Shown one piece after another: positions 42,188 through 51,722 of a stretch of DNA of 51,781 nucleotides. The position numbers and the translations under genes were made by a program. The stretch is taken from assembly GCA_017635465.1 (NCBI GenBank), contig JAGBLL010000052.1:1-51781 (forward strand). The letters are read 5' to 3'. Source of the stretch: Bacilli bacterium. GTDB taxonomy: Bacteria > Bacillota_I > Bacilli_A > RFN20 > CAG-826. Each line of letters begins with the position of its first letter. Within the stretch, counting starts at the first letter, position 1. Below the pieces are notes generated by a model. The model saw only the letters and a program-made list of their open reading frames with translations, was not told the origin of the DNA and searched no databases.

Positions 42188-44927
42188 CTTTACTAACCTC
42201 TAAATTTTTAATGCGTTTATTAATAGCGATATGATTGATAACTATCATTAATATTGATGCGATTAGCATAATCGCTGTATCGATAATAATTAAACTTATC
42301 CAATCAAGATTAGGCACAACTTTATTTAATAATATAAATACTGGTACTTTAGCGATAGCGCCAACGCCATAGACGATTAACTGTGGTTTTAATATTTGTA
42401 ACCCATTAGCGAAAGCACTAGCAAAATAAGAGATAATCGTTGTTACCGCCCATAAGGCAAACATACCCGCTTTAAAATAATCAACTTTAATAGTTTCATC
42501 CCCTAGCCATAAATTAAATATGAGCTGCAAGAATGATGCCGCTAAAGCGGCCCCTACAATAAATAATATGACCATATAAACTGTCATCTTTTGGGTGCGT
42601 TTCATCCAGATATAATCTTTATTAACGTCCGCTCTTACGGTTAATGTCCATAGCGGTAAAGATACCGCACTCCCTACCATCGTGATTGCAGAGAATATCT
42701 TTAGATATGGTTCATATTCAGTAACTACAGATGCCCCATATGTATGAGAAATAATAACTTTATTCGTGGAATTAATAATTAATAAGAATATTTGAATTAA
42801 GAAATATAAACCACCTAAGGCAATAATGCTTCTTGCAACAGGGAATGACCATTTCTTAAGTGATGGCTTACAGTCTTTTAACGATGTAGTAAAAAGAATA
42901 ATAGTTAATATAATTAAAGGAACATTAACGGAAGCAATGTAGAAGCCAGATATAGCAATTAATGCTTCATCCATTCTTTCAATACGAATAATAGACACAA
43001 ATATTAATAATAAAACTGTAGATATTAATGGAATTAAAGACGCAATTGTTTCTTTTTGTAATGCTTGATAAATATTTAAAACAATCTTTAAGAAGAATTC
43101 TAAGCATATTGATATAAAGGCAAGAGTGAACGCTAATTGGAGAGTTTTAAGTGGCACTACTTGTTCAGAAATATTAAGTAAGGTGTTGAAATTGATTGAT
43201 TTAATAACAAGAACACCAAATGCTAAAACAACAATGATAATCGCTAGATTAGTAATATAAGCACATGAGATATATTTACGAACATCATCTCTTCTATTTT
43301 CATTTAATGCTACTACTACTTTATTCTTTAAGCCATTGCCAATACCAATATCAAAAGTTAATATCCAAGATAATATTTGTAATATAACTAGCCATGCACC
43401 TAGTGCTATCGCTCCATATGTTGTTTCACTACCATTAACACCCATAATAGGAGTCATATTAGCGAAGTACTTGATGTATAAAGGATAAGTAAATAAACCG
43501 ATTAAAAGCGCTAATACTTTAACCACTAATGAACCAGATAAATTAGTGAATGTTAACTTAGTGCCTGTACTAGAATTAGTGACCGATTCATCTAATGTCG
43601 TAACATAACCATGTTTGACATAACTCTTCTTAATTAAGCTAGCAATTGGATACATCGCTAATACCCAGAAGATTGAGAAAGCATACATTGGTTCACAGTT
43701 AGTAATAATAACTGTAAACACTAAGACAGATAAGGCTGTTCTTAAATTGTTCTTTTTAAAGAAATACCAGAATAAGGCAATAACAAAGACAATTAAGAAA
43801 TATAAGCCCATAATACCAAAGGCACCCACTAGCCAACCAAATGTTGATGTTTGAGCAATACCTAATGATTCATAAACTGTATCAAAAAGATTTGGACCAT
43901 AACCGATACCATGACTAATTAAAAACAATTGGAAACCATATTGAGGTGAATCAATTCTTGTTTTAAATGAACCATTAGCACTGCTAGTGTTAAACATCTT
44001 AGCGAACACTTTAGAAAAGAAAGGAACTTTGCTAGAAGGATCACCTAAATAGATAAATAAGAACACTATCGCTAAAGAGAGGATCAATGAAATATAGAAA
44101 GGCAATCGATGTTTCTTTTTAGCGAAATATAAAGGTGGGCAGCATATTAATAAAATTAATCCTGATGTCGAGAATGTTGAAATTAAAGTTAAAGCAAAAA
44201 CAGTGATATTAACCCAGTTAGGTTTTTCTTTAACTAATAATTCAAAAACAATACCAATAATTAATATTAATGAGAATATTCCTGGTTCCCAGAATGGACC
44301 ATAATTACGAGGATCACCAACATCAATTCTAAAATAGACATCTAAGAACGAACGATACTGTGCTTCATTAACAGATATAAATGTTGATGTATAGAATGGT
44401 AACTTACCAATTGTTAATGTTGTTAAGAATAATACTAAAGCGATAACTGATAAGACCACGAGTGTCTTATTAAAGAAATCAATAAACTTCTTAATAGGGA
44501 CAGTTAAAGCAAAACAGAAACCAAATGTAATTAATAATAGATAATGGCCAATTGTGGATAATGAATTAACATGTCTCCAATAATAGAAAGAGAATACCGA
44601 TAAAGCGATAATAGGAATAATAACGGTATATATTAATGGATTCTTATATAGTTTATCTTTGATTGGATGTAGGAATGATTTATATAACTTTGTTGGTGTT
44701 TTAATAAAGAATAAAACAATAAAGAAAACTGTAAATATAAATAATGTGATTAAAGTAAATCTATTAAAGTCACCTTGTCTAGTTGTGGTTCTTGCGTGAC
44801 CACTGGTTAATAAAATGAGGATAGCCACTAAAGTTGGGAATAGATAATCTTTAATAAACTTAAAAGCACCATTAATAATGGCTGGGCGTTTAGTATTGAT
44901 GTTTTCCATATTAACTACCCTATCCAT
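42174..44927 (-). CDS. Wzy polymerase-Wzx flippase fusion (polysaccharide polymerase plus oligosaccharide flippase)
   Basis: 917 aa, a single open frame. Residues ~20-435 look like an O-antigen/capsule polymerase (Wzy): 10-12 membrane segments, a large external loop with YGPFWEPGIFSLILI (~210-222), and a second loop with ISHGIGYGPNLFDTVYESLG. Residues ~450-900 look like a Wzx-type flippase: FTNLSGSLVVKVLALLIGLF, LTFDIGIGNGLKNKVVVALN, then paired segments to LKPQLIVYGVGAIAKVPVFI. A Gly/Ser/Thr linker (~440-455) joins them. It would flip lipid-linked units and polymerise them with one protein. The ATG at 44927 has GAGGAAAC upstream and overlaps the previous stop by 8 bp. No second Wzy or Wzx is in the cluster. 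Confidence 0.8.
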   Translation of the reverse strand: MDRVVNMENINTKRPAIINGAFKFIKDYLFPTLVAILILLTSGHARTTTRQGDFNRFTLITLFIFTVFFIVLFFIKTPTKLYKSFLHPIKDKLYKNPLIYTVIIPIIALSVFSFYYWRHVNSLSTIGHYLLLITFGFCFALTVPIKKFIDFFNKTLVVLSVIALVLFLTTLTIGKLPFYTSTFISVNEAQYRSFLDVYFRIDVGDPRNYGPFWEPGIFSLILIIGIVFELLVKEKPNWVNITVFALTLISTFSTSGLILLICCPPLYFAKKKHRLPFYISLILSLAIVFLFIYLGDPSSKVPFFSKVFAKMFNTSSANGSFKTRIDSPQYGFQLFLISHGIGYGPNLFDTVYESLGIAQTSTFGWLVGAFGIMGLYFLIVFVIALFWYFFKKNNLRTALSVLVFTVIITNCEPMYAFSIFWVLAMYPIASLIKKSYVKHGYVTTLDESVTNSSTGTKLTFTNLSGSLVVKVLALLIGLFTYPLYIKYFANMTPIMGVNGSETTYGAIALGAWLVILQILSWILTFDIGIGNGLKNKVVVALNENRRDDVRKYISCAYITNLAIIIVVLAFGVLVIKSINFNTLLNISEQVVPLKTLQLAFTLAFISICLEFFLKIVLNIYQALQKETIASLIPLISTVLLLIFVSIIRIERMDEALIAISGFYIASVNVPLIILTIILFTTSLKDCKPSLKKWSFPVARSIIALGGLYFLIQIFLLIINSTNKVIISHTYGASVVTEYEPYLKIFSAITMVGSAVSLPLWTLTVRADVNKDYIWMKRTQKMTVYMVILFIVGAALAASFLQLIFNLWLGDETIKVDYFKAGMFALWAVTTIISYFASAFANGLQILKPQLIVYGVGAIAKVPVFILLNKVVPNLDWISLIIIDTAIMLIASILMIVINHIAINKRIKNLEVSKDENK

Positions 44928-46098
44928 TATCAGTTTCCTCATCAATTTTCTTTCTTTCGTAATTAAAGAAAGCAAGTGTATAAATATAAGCGATTAAAGA
45001 GATGATCATAAAGACCATAAAACATATTAAAGATAAGCGAGAAACAAATAGACCCGCTTTTAGTTGTGTAGTAAAGAAATAAGTAATTAAGAATTGATAA
45101 CCAAACAAAAGCAAAGCACTAGGAACTTTAATAAACCACTTCACTTTTTTGAAATCATAAAAGATAACTAAAGCAATATAGATTAATAAAGTAATGGCAA
45201 TAACAAATATGGTAATAAATGAATAGAAGTCACTACCTTTATCATCTTTAAATCTCGCTGATACTGTCGTTGAATTAGAAGTGATATAGTTACCTTCAAC
45301 ATATGATTTATATGAACTTACTCTTATCCAGGCATCGTTATATTTAAGATATGATTTGTTATATGTATCAATAAAATCTAATGCATCATTAACAAAATAT
45401 TCATCAGTGGATGTAAACATTAAATCAGTAAAGCCGTATTTATATAATGAAGCACTACCAAATAAGATATAACTACTATCGAATAGATGATTAAAATGGA
45501 TACCGGAATCCGCGGGAATGCTTTCATGAAGTACACCACCGATGATATATTCCTTGTTCTCATTTAATGATAATTTAATCTTTTTACCAACTGCATCATT
45601 AGCGGTTAAGCCAGTGATGTTTTTTAAAAATGATGGAGAGATATAAATGTAGTTATCATTAGTGATATTCGCATAACTACCATTAGCTAATCTAAATCTA
45701 CTAGTGGTAAAACTATCATTATAAAAATCACCATAAACAATATAAGAACAATTGAATTTGATTTCTTCATATTGAACTTCATATTGCTTATTACAAACAT
45801 AGGTCACACTTCTACCTAATTCTTTTATTCGATAAGCATTAAAATCATTAACGGGATTAATAAAAGATAATCTAGAAGCTTCTGATTGATTAGCTAAGCT
45901 ATATCTAATATGAATATTTGATCCTGATTCAATTTGTAAATTAGTTAACGCTCTTTCTGTGGCCACTAATGATGAACCACTGAAACCATAAATAATAGAA
46001 CCATCAATGATAATGGATAAAAACAAAATTAAAATGAAGATAACCGCAGTTGGTATCTTATTGATTAAGCGAGATAATGGATTGCTATTTGTCTTCAT
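44920..46098 (-). CDS. FtsX/MacB-like membrane protein of the capsule cluster
   Basis: 392 aa: one N-terminal TM (~17-38), an extracytoplasmic domain of ~240 residues with a MacB-type core (YIYISPSFLKNITGLTANDA, then KIKLSLNENKEYIIGGVL), then three TMs (~295-375). The layout is that of MacB/FtsX permeases, but no ABC ATPase gene is nearby. It may instead act as a chain-length or transport accessory in polysaccharide assembly; that is guesswork. It overlaps the genes on both sides. Confidence 0.6.
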   Translation of the reverse strand: MKTNSNPLSRLINKIPTAVIFILILFLSIIIDGSIIYGFSGSSLVATERALTNLQIESGSNIHIRYSLANQSEASRLSFINPVNDFNAYRIKELGRSVTYVCNKQYEVQYEEIKFNCSYIVYGDFYNDSFTTSRFRLANGSYANITNDNYIYISPSFLKNITGLTANDAVGKKIKLSLNENKEYIIGGVLHESIPADSGIHFNHLFDSSYILFGSASLYKYGFTDLMFTSTDEYFVNDALDFIDTYNKSYLKYNDAWIRVSSYKSYVEGNYITSNSTTVSARFKDDKGSDFYSFITIFVIAITLLIYIALVIFYDFKKVKWFIKVPSALLLFGYQFLITYFFTTQLKAGLFVSRLSLICFMVFMIISLIAYIYTLAFFNYERKKIDEETDNG

Positions 46099-47176
46099 TT
46101 CTTAACAAGTTGATATAGATTGATGGGGAGAAATGTTCTTTAGAAGATTCTAAAGCATTTTTAAACATTATAGACCTATTCTCTTTATTATCTAATGCTT
46201 TTTTAATAGCACTAGATAAATCATCTATATGAAACTCGTCAATTAAATAGCCATTATAACCATCTTTTAGGTACATATGTACATCACTTACGTCATTAGC
46301 AATAACCGGTCTAGCATAGCCTAATGATTCACTAAATTTAGTGGGGAATCCGGACTGTGTTACCAATAACATTGGGTCTCTTAAAATAATCGAATAATCA
46401 GACACGTAATATAGTTTTCTTATTTCTTCTTTAGATAATTGTCCATGGAATTTAGTAAATGAATTAATGATATCTTTATCAGCATTTAGATAGGGATATT
46501 TATTAAAGAAATCACTCTCTGATATACCCGCAATATTAAATATAAAATCATTTCTAATTTTATAAATATTAATTAATGCTTTAACTATCATATCTAAAGC
46601 ATCTTTCTTTTGTGGATAACCAGCGAATATAAATGATACTTTATCTTCTTTTCTATCAACGATAAAAGATGAATAATCAACATTATCATCAATTAGATTA
46701 GGAATGAATAATGTTCTTATTCCTTTTTTAGCGTAGTATCTAACAAACCAATTAGATATCGCTATGACGGTCATATTCTTTTTAACTGATTTATTAATCA
46801 TATGGTGATTAAGAATTAAAGAAGGAGATAAATTACCTATCTTCTTTTCTTTAGGATCAGCATATTCAACGATATCGATATAAACTTTAATATTGTGTTT
46901 TAAAGCGTATTTATTTAATAATTTAATACTTCCTGGTTCTAAAGTATCTATTAAAAATATTTTTGTATTATCATCTAACGATTTTAGATATTCTTTTATT
47001 CTTTTTTTAGTTTTAATAAATAATTTAATTCTATTTATTGGTTCATATGTATTAAATAGTTCTACTTCTGTGTTATAAGCACTAGCAAATAAATCTTTTA
47101 ATTTTAAGATACGTAAGTATTGGGCTAATGTTTCTTTAGGCTCTTGCCTAGTAAAGAAGATAATCTTATTACTCAT
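46085..47176 (-). CDS. Family 4-type glycosyltransferase
   Basis: 363 aa, GT-B fold. SFIFAGYPQKKDALDMIVKA is the donor-domain start, IRKLYYVSDYSIILRDPML is the middle, and SGFPTKFSESLGYARPVIAN contains the E-x7-E type region of glycosyl transferases group 1. Adds one sugar of the capsule repeating unit, likely from a nucleotide sugar to the lipid-linked acceptor; donor unknown. Overlaps the FtsX-like gene by 14 bp. Confidence 0.85.
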   Translation of the reverse strand: MSNKIIFFTRQEPKETLAQYLRILKLKDLFASAYNTEVELFNTYEPINRIKLFIKTKKRIKEYLKSLDDNTKIFLIDTLEPGSIKLLNKYALKHNIKVYIDIVEYADPKEKKIGNLSPSLILNHHMINKSVKKNMTVIAISNWFVRYYAKKGIRTLFIPNLIDDNVDYSSFIVDRKEDKVSFIFAGYPQKKDALDMIVKALINIYKIRNDFIFNIAGISESDFFNKYPYLNADKDIINSFTKFHGQLSKEEIRKLYYVSDYSIILRDPMLLVTQSGFPTKFSESLGYARPVIANDVSDVHMYLKDGYNGYLIDEFHIDDLSSAIKKALDNKENRSIMFKNALESSKEHFSPSIYINLLRNEDK

Positions 47177-47183
47177 AATAACT

Positions 47184-48167
47184 TTATTTATTGATAAATG
47201 ATTTATCAGGATACATTCTTAATAGCTTTTTAGTAAATGTAATAAATGGGAATAATAGTCTGATATATAGAGGGACTAAAACAATCTTAGTAATATTCTT
47301 TTCCCATATTTTATTTATTTCTACTTTTTCTGGTCCTTTTAAAATTTCAGGTAATTCATATGTCGGTATTTCACAAAACTTCGCGGTATTAGGCTTTTTC
47401 ATGGAATTACCACCATGAGTGGAATGGATATCCACACCGATATTTCTAATCTGATTATATTTAGGGGCAATACCATATTTATTAAAATATCTAAGTGACA
47501 TCGCCATATGGAAATCCCATGATAAATATCTTCTATGATGGTCTTCTCTATATTTTTCCATTTTGAAATTTCTTATTTGTTGACTATATAACCATTTATA
47601 TTCATAAGCTTTTTTAATTTTCTTAATATTATTTTTATTATTTAAGATATTAAAAGAAGCTAAATAATATTTATTAAATTTATGAGCCCATGAGGCCCAG
47701 CCACATGGGAGCATATGTTTAGTAAAGATATAATCAGTATCTAGATATTCGCTTTTGCTTTCATAATTAGTGCCACATATCCATATAACATCTTCGTTAT
47801 TTTGATATTTATTAAGCATCTCTTCACAATATCTAAAAAATGATATTTCAGGTAAATTATCATCTTCTAAAAAGATTGCTTTATCTTCCACTTCAAATAC
47901 TTCTTTCGCGCCCATCGCGATGGAATTAAAGACACCTTTATTTTCAGTGGCGAACTTCTTAATGACTTCACAGTCCCAATCAATCATCTCCAATATTTCT
48001 TTTCGAGTTTGTTCCACTAGAGCTTTTTCTTCTTTGTTACGACCATAATCAGAAAATAGATATAGCTTGGATACCCCTACTGTTTTGAATACTTTTAAAA
48101 TACGTTCCACAGTGTTAGAACGTTTAAATGTAAATAAGACAACAGGAATATTAAATTTATTATTCAT
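47184..48167 (-). CDS. GT-A glycosyltransferase (family 2/GNT-I-like)
   Basis: 327 aa. IPVVLFTFKRSNTVERILKV opens the fold; KAIFLEDDNLPEISFFRYCE holds the acidic metal-binding motif (EDDN); HMLPCGWASWAHKFNKY follows, a pattern seen in hemolysin-like and GNT-I-type bacterial transferases. The ATG at 48167 overlaps the stop of the preceding gene as ATGAATAA; an earlier ATG is 6 codons up. Second transferase of the cluster. Confidence 0.82.
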   Translation of the reverse strand: MNNKFNIPVVLFTFKRSNTVERILKVFKTVGVSKLYLFSDYGRNKEEKALVEQTRKEILEMIDWDCEVIKKFATENKGVFNSIAMGAKEVFEVEDKAIFLEDDNLPEISFFRYCEEMLNKYQNNEDVIWICGTNYESKSEYLDTDYIFTKHMLPCGWASWAHKFNKYYLASFNILNNKNNIKKIKKAYEYKWLYSQQIRNFKMEKYREDHHRRYLSWDFHMAMSLRYFNKYGIAPKYNQIRNIGVDIHSTHGGNSMKKPNTAKFCEIPTYELPEILKGPEKVEINKIWEKNITKIVLVPLYIRLLFPFITFTKKLLRMYPDKSFINK

Positions 48168-48792
48168 TTTGTTCTTTCTCTTCAAATATATCTTTTCTTG
48201 TTAATATTTTAAATATTGTGACAAAAAATATTTTGATATCTAAAAAGAAAGATACCTTTTGATAATATAAACCATCGTATTCACTTTTCTTTTCTGGAGA
48301 AGCATTAACGCGACCATTAATTTGGGCTAATCCTGTAATACCAGGTCTTAAATTAATAGAGCCATTTTCTTTACGATATTCATTAGTTAAATGATCCACA
48401 CCTAAATCTATTAATGGTCTAGGACCAATAAAAGACATTTGACCAATGAAGACATTAAATATTTGTAATATCTCATCTAATGAAGTGACTCTTAAGAATT
48501 TACCAAAGCCTGTTAGATATTGTTTTTCATTTTCTATTTCTGCGCTTGTTAAATTTTCATCAACACCATATTTCATAGTTCTAAATTTAAGAACACCAAA
48601 GGATTTACCTTTTTTACCAATACGTTGTTGGACGAATACTGGATGACCCTTAGAAGAAAATAAATTAATAATTAAAAGTATTAAGATAAACCAAGATAAG
48701 ATAACGATGGCTAAAAAAGAAAATAATATATCCATTATTCTTTTAAAAAATAGATATACATATTGTGACTTTCTTAATACATACTTTTCCAT
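48160..48792 (-). CDS. Initiating undecaprenyl-phosphate sugar-phosphate transferase (PglC/WbaP family)
   Basis: 210 aa, the short monotopic form. One re-entrant N-terminal hydrophobic segment (~20-45), VFVQQRIGKKGKSFGVLKFR, the catalytic Asp-Glu pair in VTSLDEILQIFNVF (Asp106-Glu107), MSFIGPRPLIDLG, and LRPGITGLAQINGR. It transfers the first sugar-1-phosphate of the repeat to the lipid carrier; UDP-FucNAc-derived or related 6-deoxy amino sugar is plausible because of capE/F/G, but not shown. No SD before the ATG. Confidence 0.95.
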   Translation of the reverse strand: MEKYVLRKSQYVYLFFKRIMDILFSFLAIVILSWFILILLIINLFSSKGHPVFVQQRIGKKGKSFGVLKFRTMKYGVDENLTSAEIENEKQYLTGFGKFLRVTSLDEILQIFNVFIGQMSFIGPRPLIDLGVDHLTNEYRKENGSINLRPGITGLAQINGRVNASPEKKSEYDGLYYQKVSFFLDIKIFFVTIFKILTRKDIFEEKEQNE

Positions 48793-48817
48793 TTGTTAAT
48801 ATATTAATTATTATTAA

Positions 48818-48852
48818 TAAAAAAAGAAACACTTATTTCTTTTTGTGTTTCT
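48818..48852 (-). terminator. Terminator whose loop contains a stop codon
   Basis: AGAAACAC (48825-48832) pairs with GTGTTTCT (48845-48852) around a 12-nt loop that includes the TAA of the GT2 gene (48833-48835). On minus it is followed by TTTTTTATT. It separates the GT2 gene from the PglC-like gene. Confidence 0.8.
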
Positions 48853-49651
48853 TCCTTAATAATCTAATTAATAACCAATTAGGTAATATCCGCATTAACT
48901 GTTGACCCCAGTACATATATAGATAATCACCATATGTCACATAACCATTTTTATAAGCTTTCTTAGCCACTTCTATCGTGGCTTTTCTATAGGCTTTGCC
49001 TCTTCTTCTTTTAAAGTTATCAGCATTACTTCTAAATAATAATAATGATTCCCCTATGTTAGCCCCTTTACATCCCATATTCATCATTCTAAAGAATAAG
49101 TCTTTATCTTCCATATGTTTGATATGAGGATATGAACCCACGCGTAAGACTTCACTTTTTTTAAACATAATTGTGGGATGATTAAATGGCTGCCTCTTAT
49201 GCATATATTTTTTAATACCTTCATCAGTGGTTGGAACCACTCTGGAAGATATTATGACATTAGGATCATCATAAAATTCATCAATATCAGTGCCAGCGAT
49301 CGATAGCGCTGGATCGTTATTAAATAGTTCTAATAATCTTTCACATCTCGTTGGTAAAGATATATCGTCCGTGTCCATACGGGCCACTAGTTCATTTTTA
49401 CAAAATGATAAGCCATAATCTAAAGCGGCGCCAATACCACTGTTATGTTCTAACATGACAACATTAATATGGTTATCTTTATTAGAAGCATATTTATCAA
49501 TAACAGCATCCAATTCTTCTGTTACTGGTCCATCTTTAACGATAATAAAATCATTGGACTTAACAGTCTGATTAAGCATACTTTCAATACTTAAAACTAA
49601 GTATTCTGGTTTATCTTTGATATAGACAGGTAATAGAATCGAATAATCCAT
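48833..49651 (-). CDS. Family 2 glycosyltransferase
   Basis: 272 aa. YSILLPVYIKDKPEYLVLSI, DFIIVKDGPVTEEL and LVARMDTDDISLPTRCERLL (DxDD metal motif) are typical GT2 (EpsE/AmsE-like). Short basic C-terminus (RLLRKKHKKK) encoded inside the terminator hairpin. Adds one sugar of the surface polysaccharide. No SD; TAGAAT lies 11 nt before the ATG. Confidence 0.88.
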   Translation of the reverse strand: MDYSILLPVYIKDKPEYLVLSIESMLNQTVKSNDFIIVKDGPVTEELDAVIDKYASNKDNHINVVMLEHNSGIGAALDYGLSFCKNELVARMDTDDISLPTRCERLLELFNNDPALSIAGTDIDEFYDDPNVIISSRVVPTTDEGIKKYMHKRQPFNHPTIMFKKSEVLRVGSYPHIKHMEDKDLFFRMMNMGCKGANIGESLLLFRSNADNFKRRRGKAYRKATIEVAKKAYKNGYVTYGDYLYMYWGQQLMRILPNWLLIRLLRKKHKKK

Positions 49652-49689
49652 ATTTATAGATTATTCTACATTAAAATATTATTCAATTA

Positions 49690-51666
49690 CTACTTTGGTT
49701 GTTGGACTTCGAGTTCGACGATATTAAAGAAGATATCATTACTGTTCTCAACAGTGGCTTCAATTGTTAACACTAGTGCTTGATCTAAAACCACAACATT
49801 ATTGTTTGCGCCACCTGTTAAGAATTGAGCATAATCAGGAAGATTAATAAAGTCACTATAGCCAAAGCCACCTCTTACGCCCCATACGTTATTAACAACA
49901 AACTTAAATGCTTGATGTGCTTCTACACGAACTTGGTTAAGATAGAATGTTTTGTCGCCACTTTTCATCATGACCATGCCACCACTTGTGACATTCCAAT
50001 CATTGAAATCACCGACCATGGTAATGGAATTGACTTCATCTTCCACTGGTGGTTCTGGTTTATCTTCATGGAATACACGGATAGTTACAACACCACTATA
50101 GGCATCACTATCATCATAGTTGACATATAGGTATTTATTGTTTACTTCTTTACGGTAATATCTACCTTTATATGAGCCATAGTATTCATAATCAGCGGCG
50201 AAACCACTGTTAGTGAGTTTTGTTTTATATGCTTGAGCTTCGTTGTATCTAGTATTTGTAATTTCTAGTACATATGGCTCATGATTATATTCTTGATTGC
50301 CAAACATAATTCTTTCACCATCATATTCAGGAATACCTAAGTCTAACAAGACTTTAGGGAACGTTGGTTTAACATATGTATCTGGTAAATCACTAGCATA
50401 AACAAATTCCATTAAGCCACCGATATTTTGATTATCCATGAAGGCAATATATAACCATCTACTTGTAATTTTACCTCTGACCATAATGTCATATAAGGTA
50501 TCTGTTAGACTGACTTCAATAGCTTCATCATTATCTTGCTGTCTAACAAAATATCTTAATGATGTTAAGTCAGTTATTTCAGATAGTAGTGATTGATTTT
50601 GATCAATGTAATATAGATGAATATTAACAGTATCACCATAATTATCTTTAAAGCTGGTTAATAACTGACGGATAGTTACATCAGAAGGAACACTATAATT
50701 ACCCGCGCCTCCTGATAGGTCAGCGTTCATCGCGCGAATACCACTAGCAACTTTATCTTCTTCACCATTATCGCCTTTACACACTAGGCTATAGATAATA
50801 TCTTCTTTTGCTATTTTAGAGAAATCACTATAGCATTCTTTAAGCTTGTTATTTACTTCACCAGTTTTATTGAAGAAAGCATCAGCGTTAATCTCATTAG
50901 TGTTTAACCCTAAATCTTTGAACAAGGCATTCGCTATTATTTTAGCGGGTTCGCCTTCTTGTCTAACTTTCTTATTTTTGTAATAAGTGCCATCTTTAAA
51001 CCAAGCACAAGCATCTACTTTATATTTACATCCTTCATTAATATATGAATTAAAGTCAGTATGGGTATCATCCTTAATTAATCGATGATCATTATCCATA
51101 CAGAATTTCCTCCATTCATTAATGGATGAATTCTTAACATCAACATAATCATATTCATATGTATATCTATTATAGAAAGGTAATTCTCTTTCATCATTTT
51201 CTGTAACCATAGACATGGTATAGTTAGGGGAACTATTAGCCATATCATAATTAAGTTCTATTCCTACATACCATTTAGCACTATAACTCTCATTACCTTT
51301 TTTAAGATTGATATCAAAAGATACGTCACATGTTATGAGATTATTATCATCAATATTAACACTCATACCTAATAAGAAGGTGTAGTTATATTTATATTCA
51401 TCTCCTTCTTTTTTAAGTCCAGTATTAATATCTAAATACATGTCACCGGTCACGGTGTCATAATATTTCTTATTAAATTCATAACCACTTCCAACTTTTT
51501 CTAATACTTTCTTAACATATTGGAACTGCACCATTGGAGGTTCGTTATATGATATATCATCTAAGAAATCATCTCTTTTATCTTCGTCAGTATATAAACT
51601 AAAGATTGTATTAAGTCCACTTTCAGTGTTAGATCCACCTATCTGTATGCCTAAAAGATATCCACT
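49690..51666 (-). pseudogene. 5'-truncated surface or secreted protein
   Basis: The open frame runs 658 codons from just after an in-frame TAG (51667-51669). The first ATG (51534) has no SD, and the 44 codons before it (LLGIQIGGSNTESGLNTIF, then SLYTDEDKRDDFLDD) read as ordinary protein, so the original start and signal peptide seem to be lost. The rest is Asp/Asn/Tyr-rich with beta-like stretches and a C-terminal carbohydrate-binding-like segment (SITMVGDFNDWNV, resembling the CBM48/starch-binding GDFNxW motif). It could still be expressed as a shorter protein from 51534. No enzyme motif recognised. Confidence 0.6.
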
Positions 51667-51691
51667 CTAACGTAAATTATTAAAGAATGTT

Positions 51692-51713
51692 ATCCTCCTA
51701 GCACCAGGAGGAT
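51692..51713 (+). promoter_or_regulatory. Hairpin covering the SD of the rightmost ORF
   Basis: Perfect inverted repeat ATCCTCCT (51692-51699) / AGGAGGAT (51706-51713) with a 6-nt loop, followed by TCATTTTTT. It can be an intrinsic terminator or attenuator on the plus strand, and its 3' arm contains the AGGAGG that would serve the ATG at 51723. Confidence 0.6.
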
Positions 51714-51722
51714 TCATTTTTT

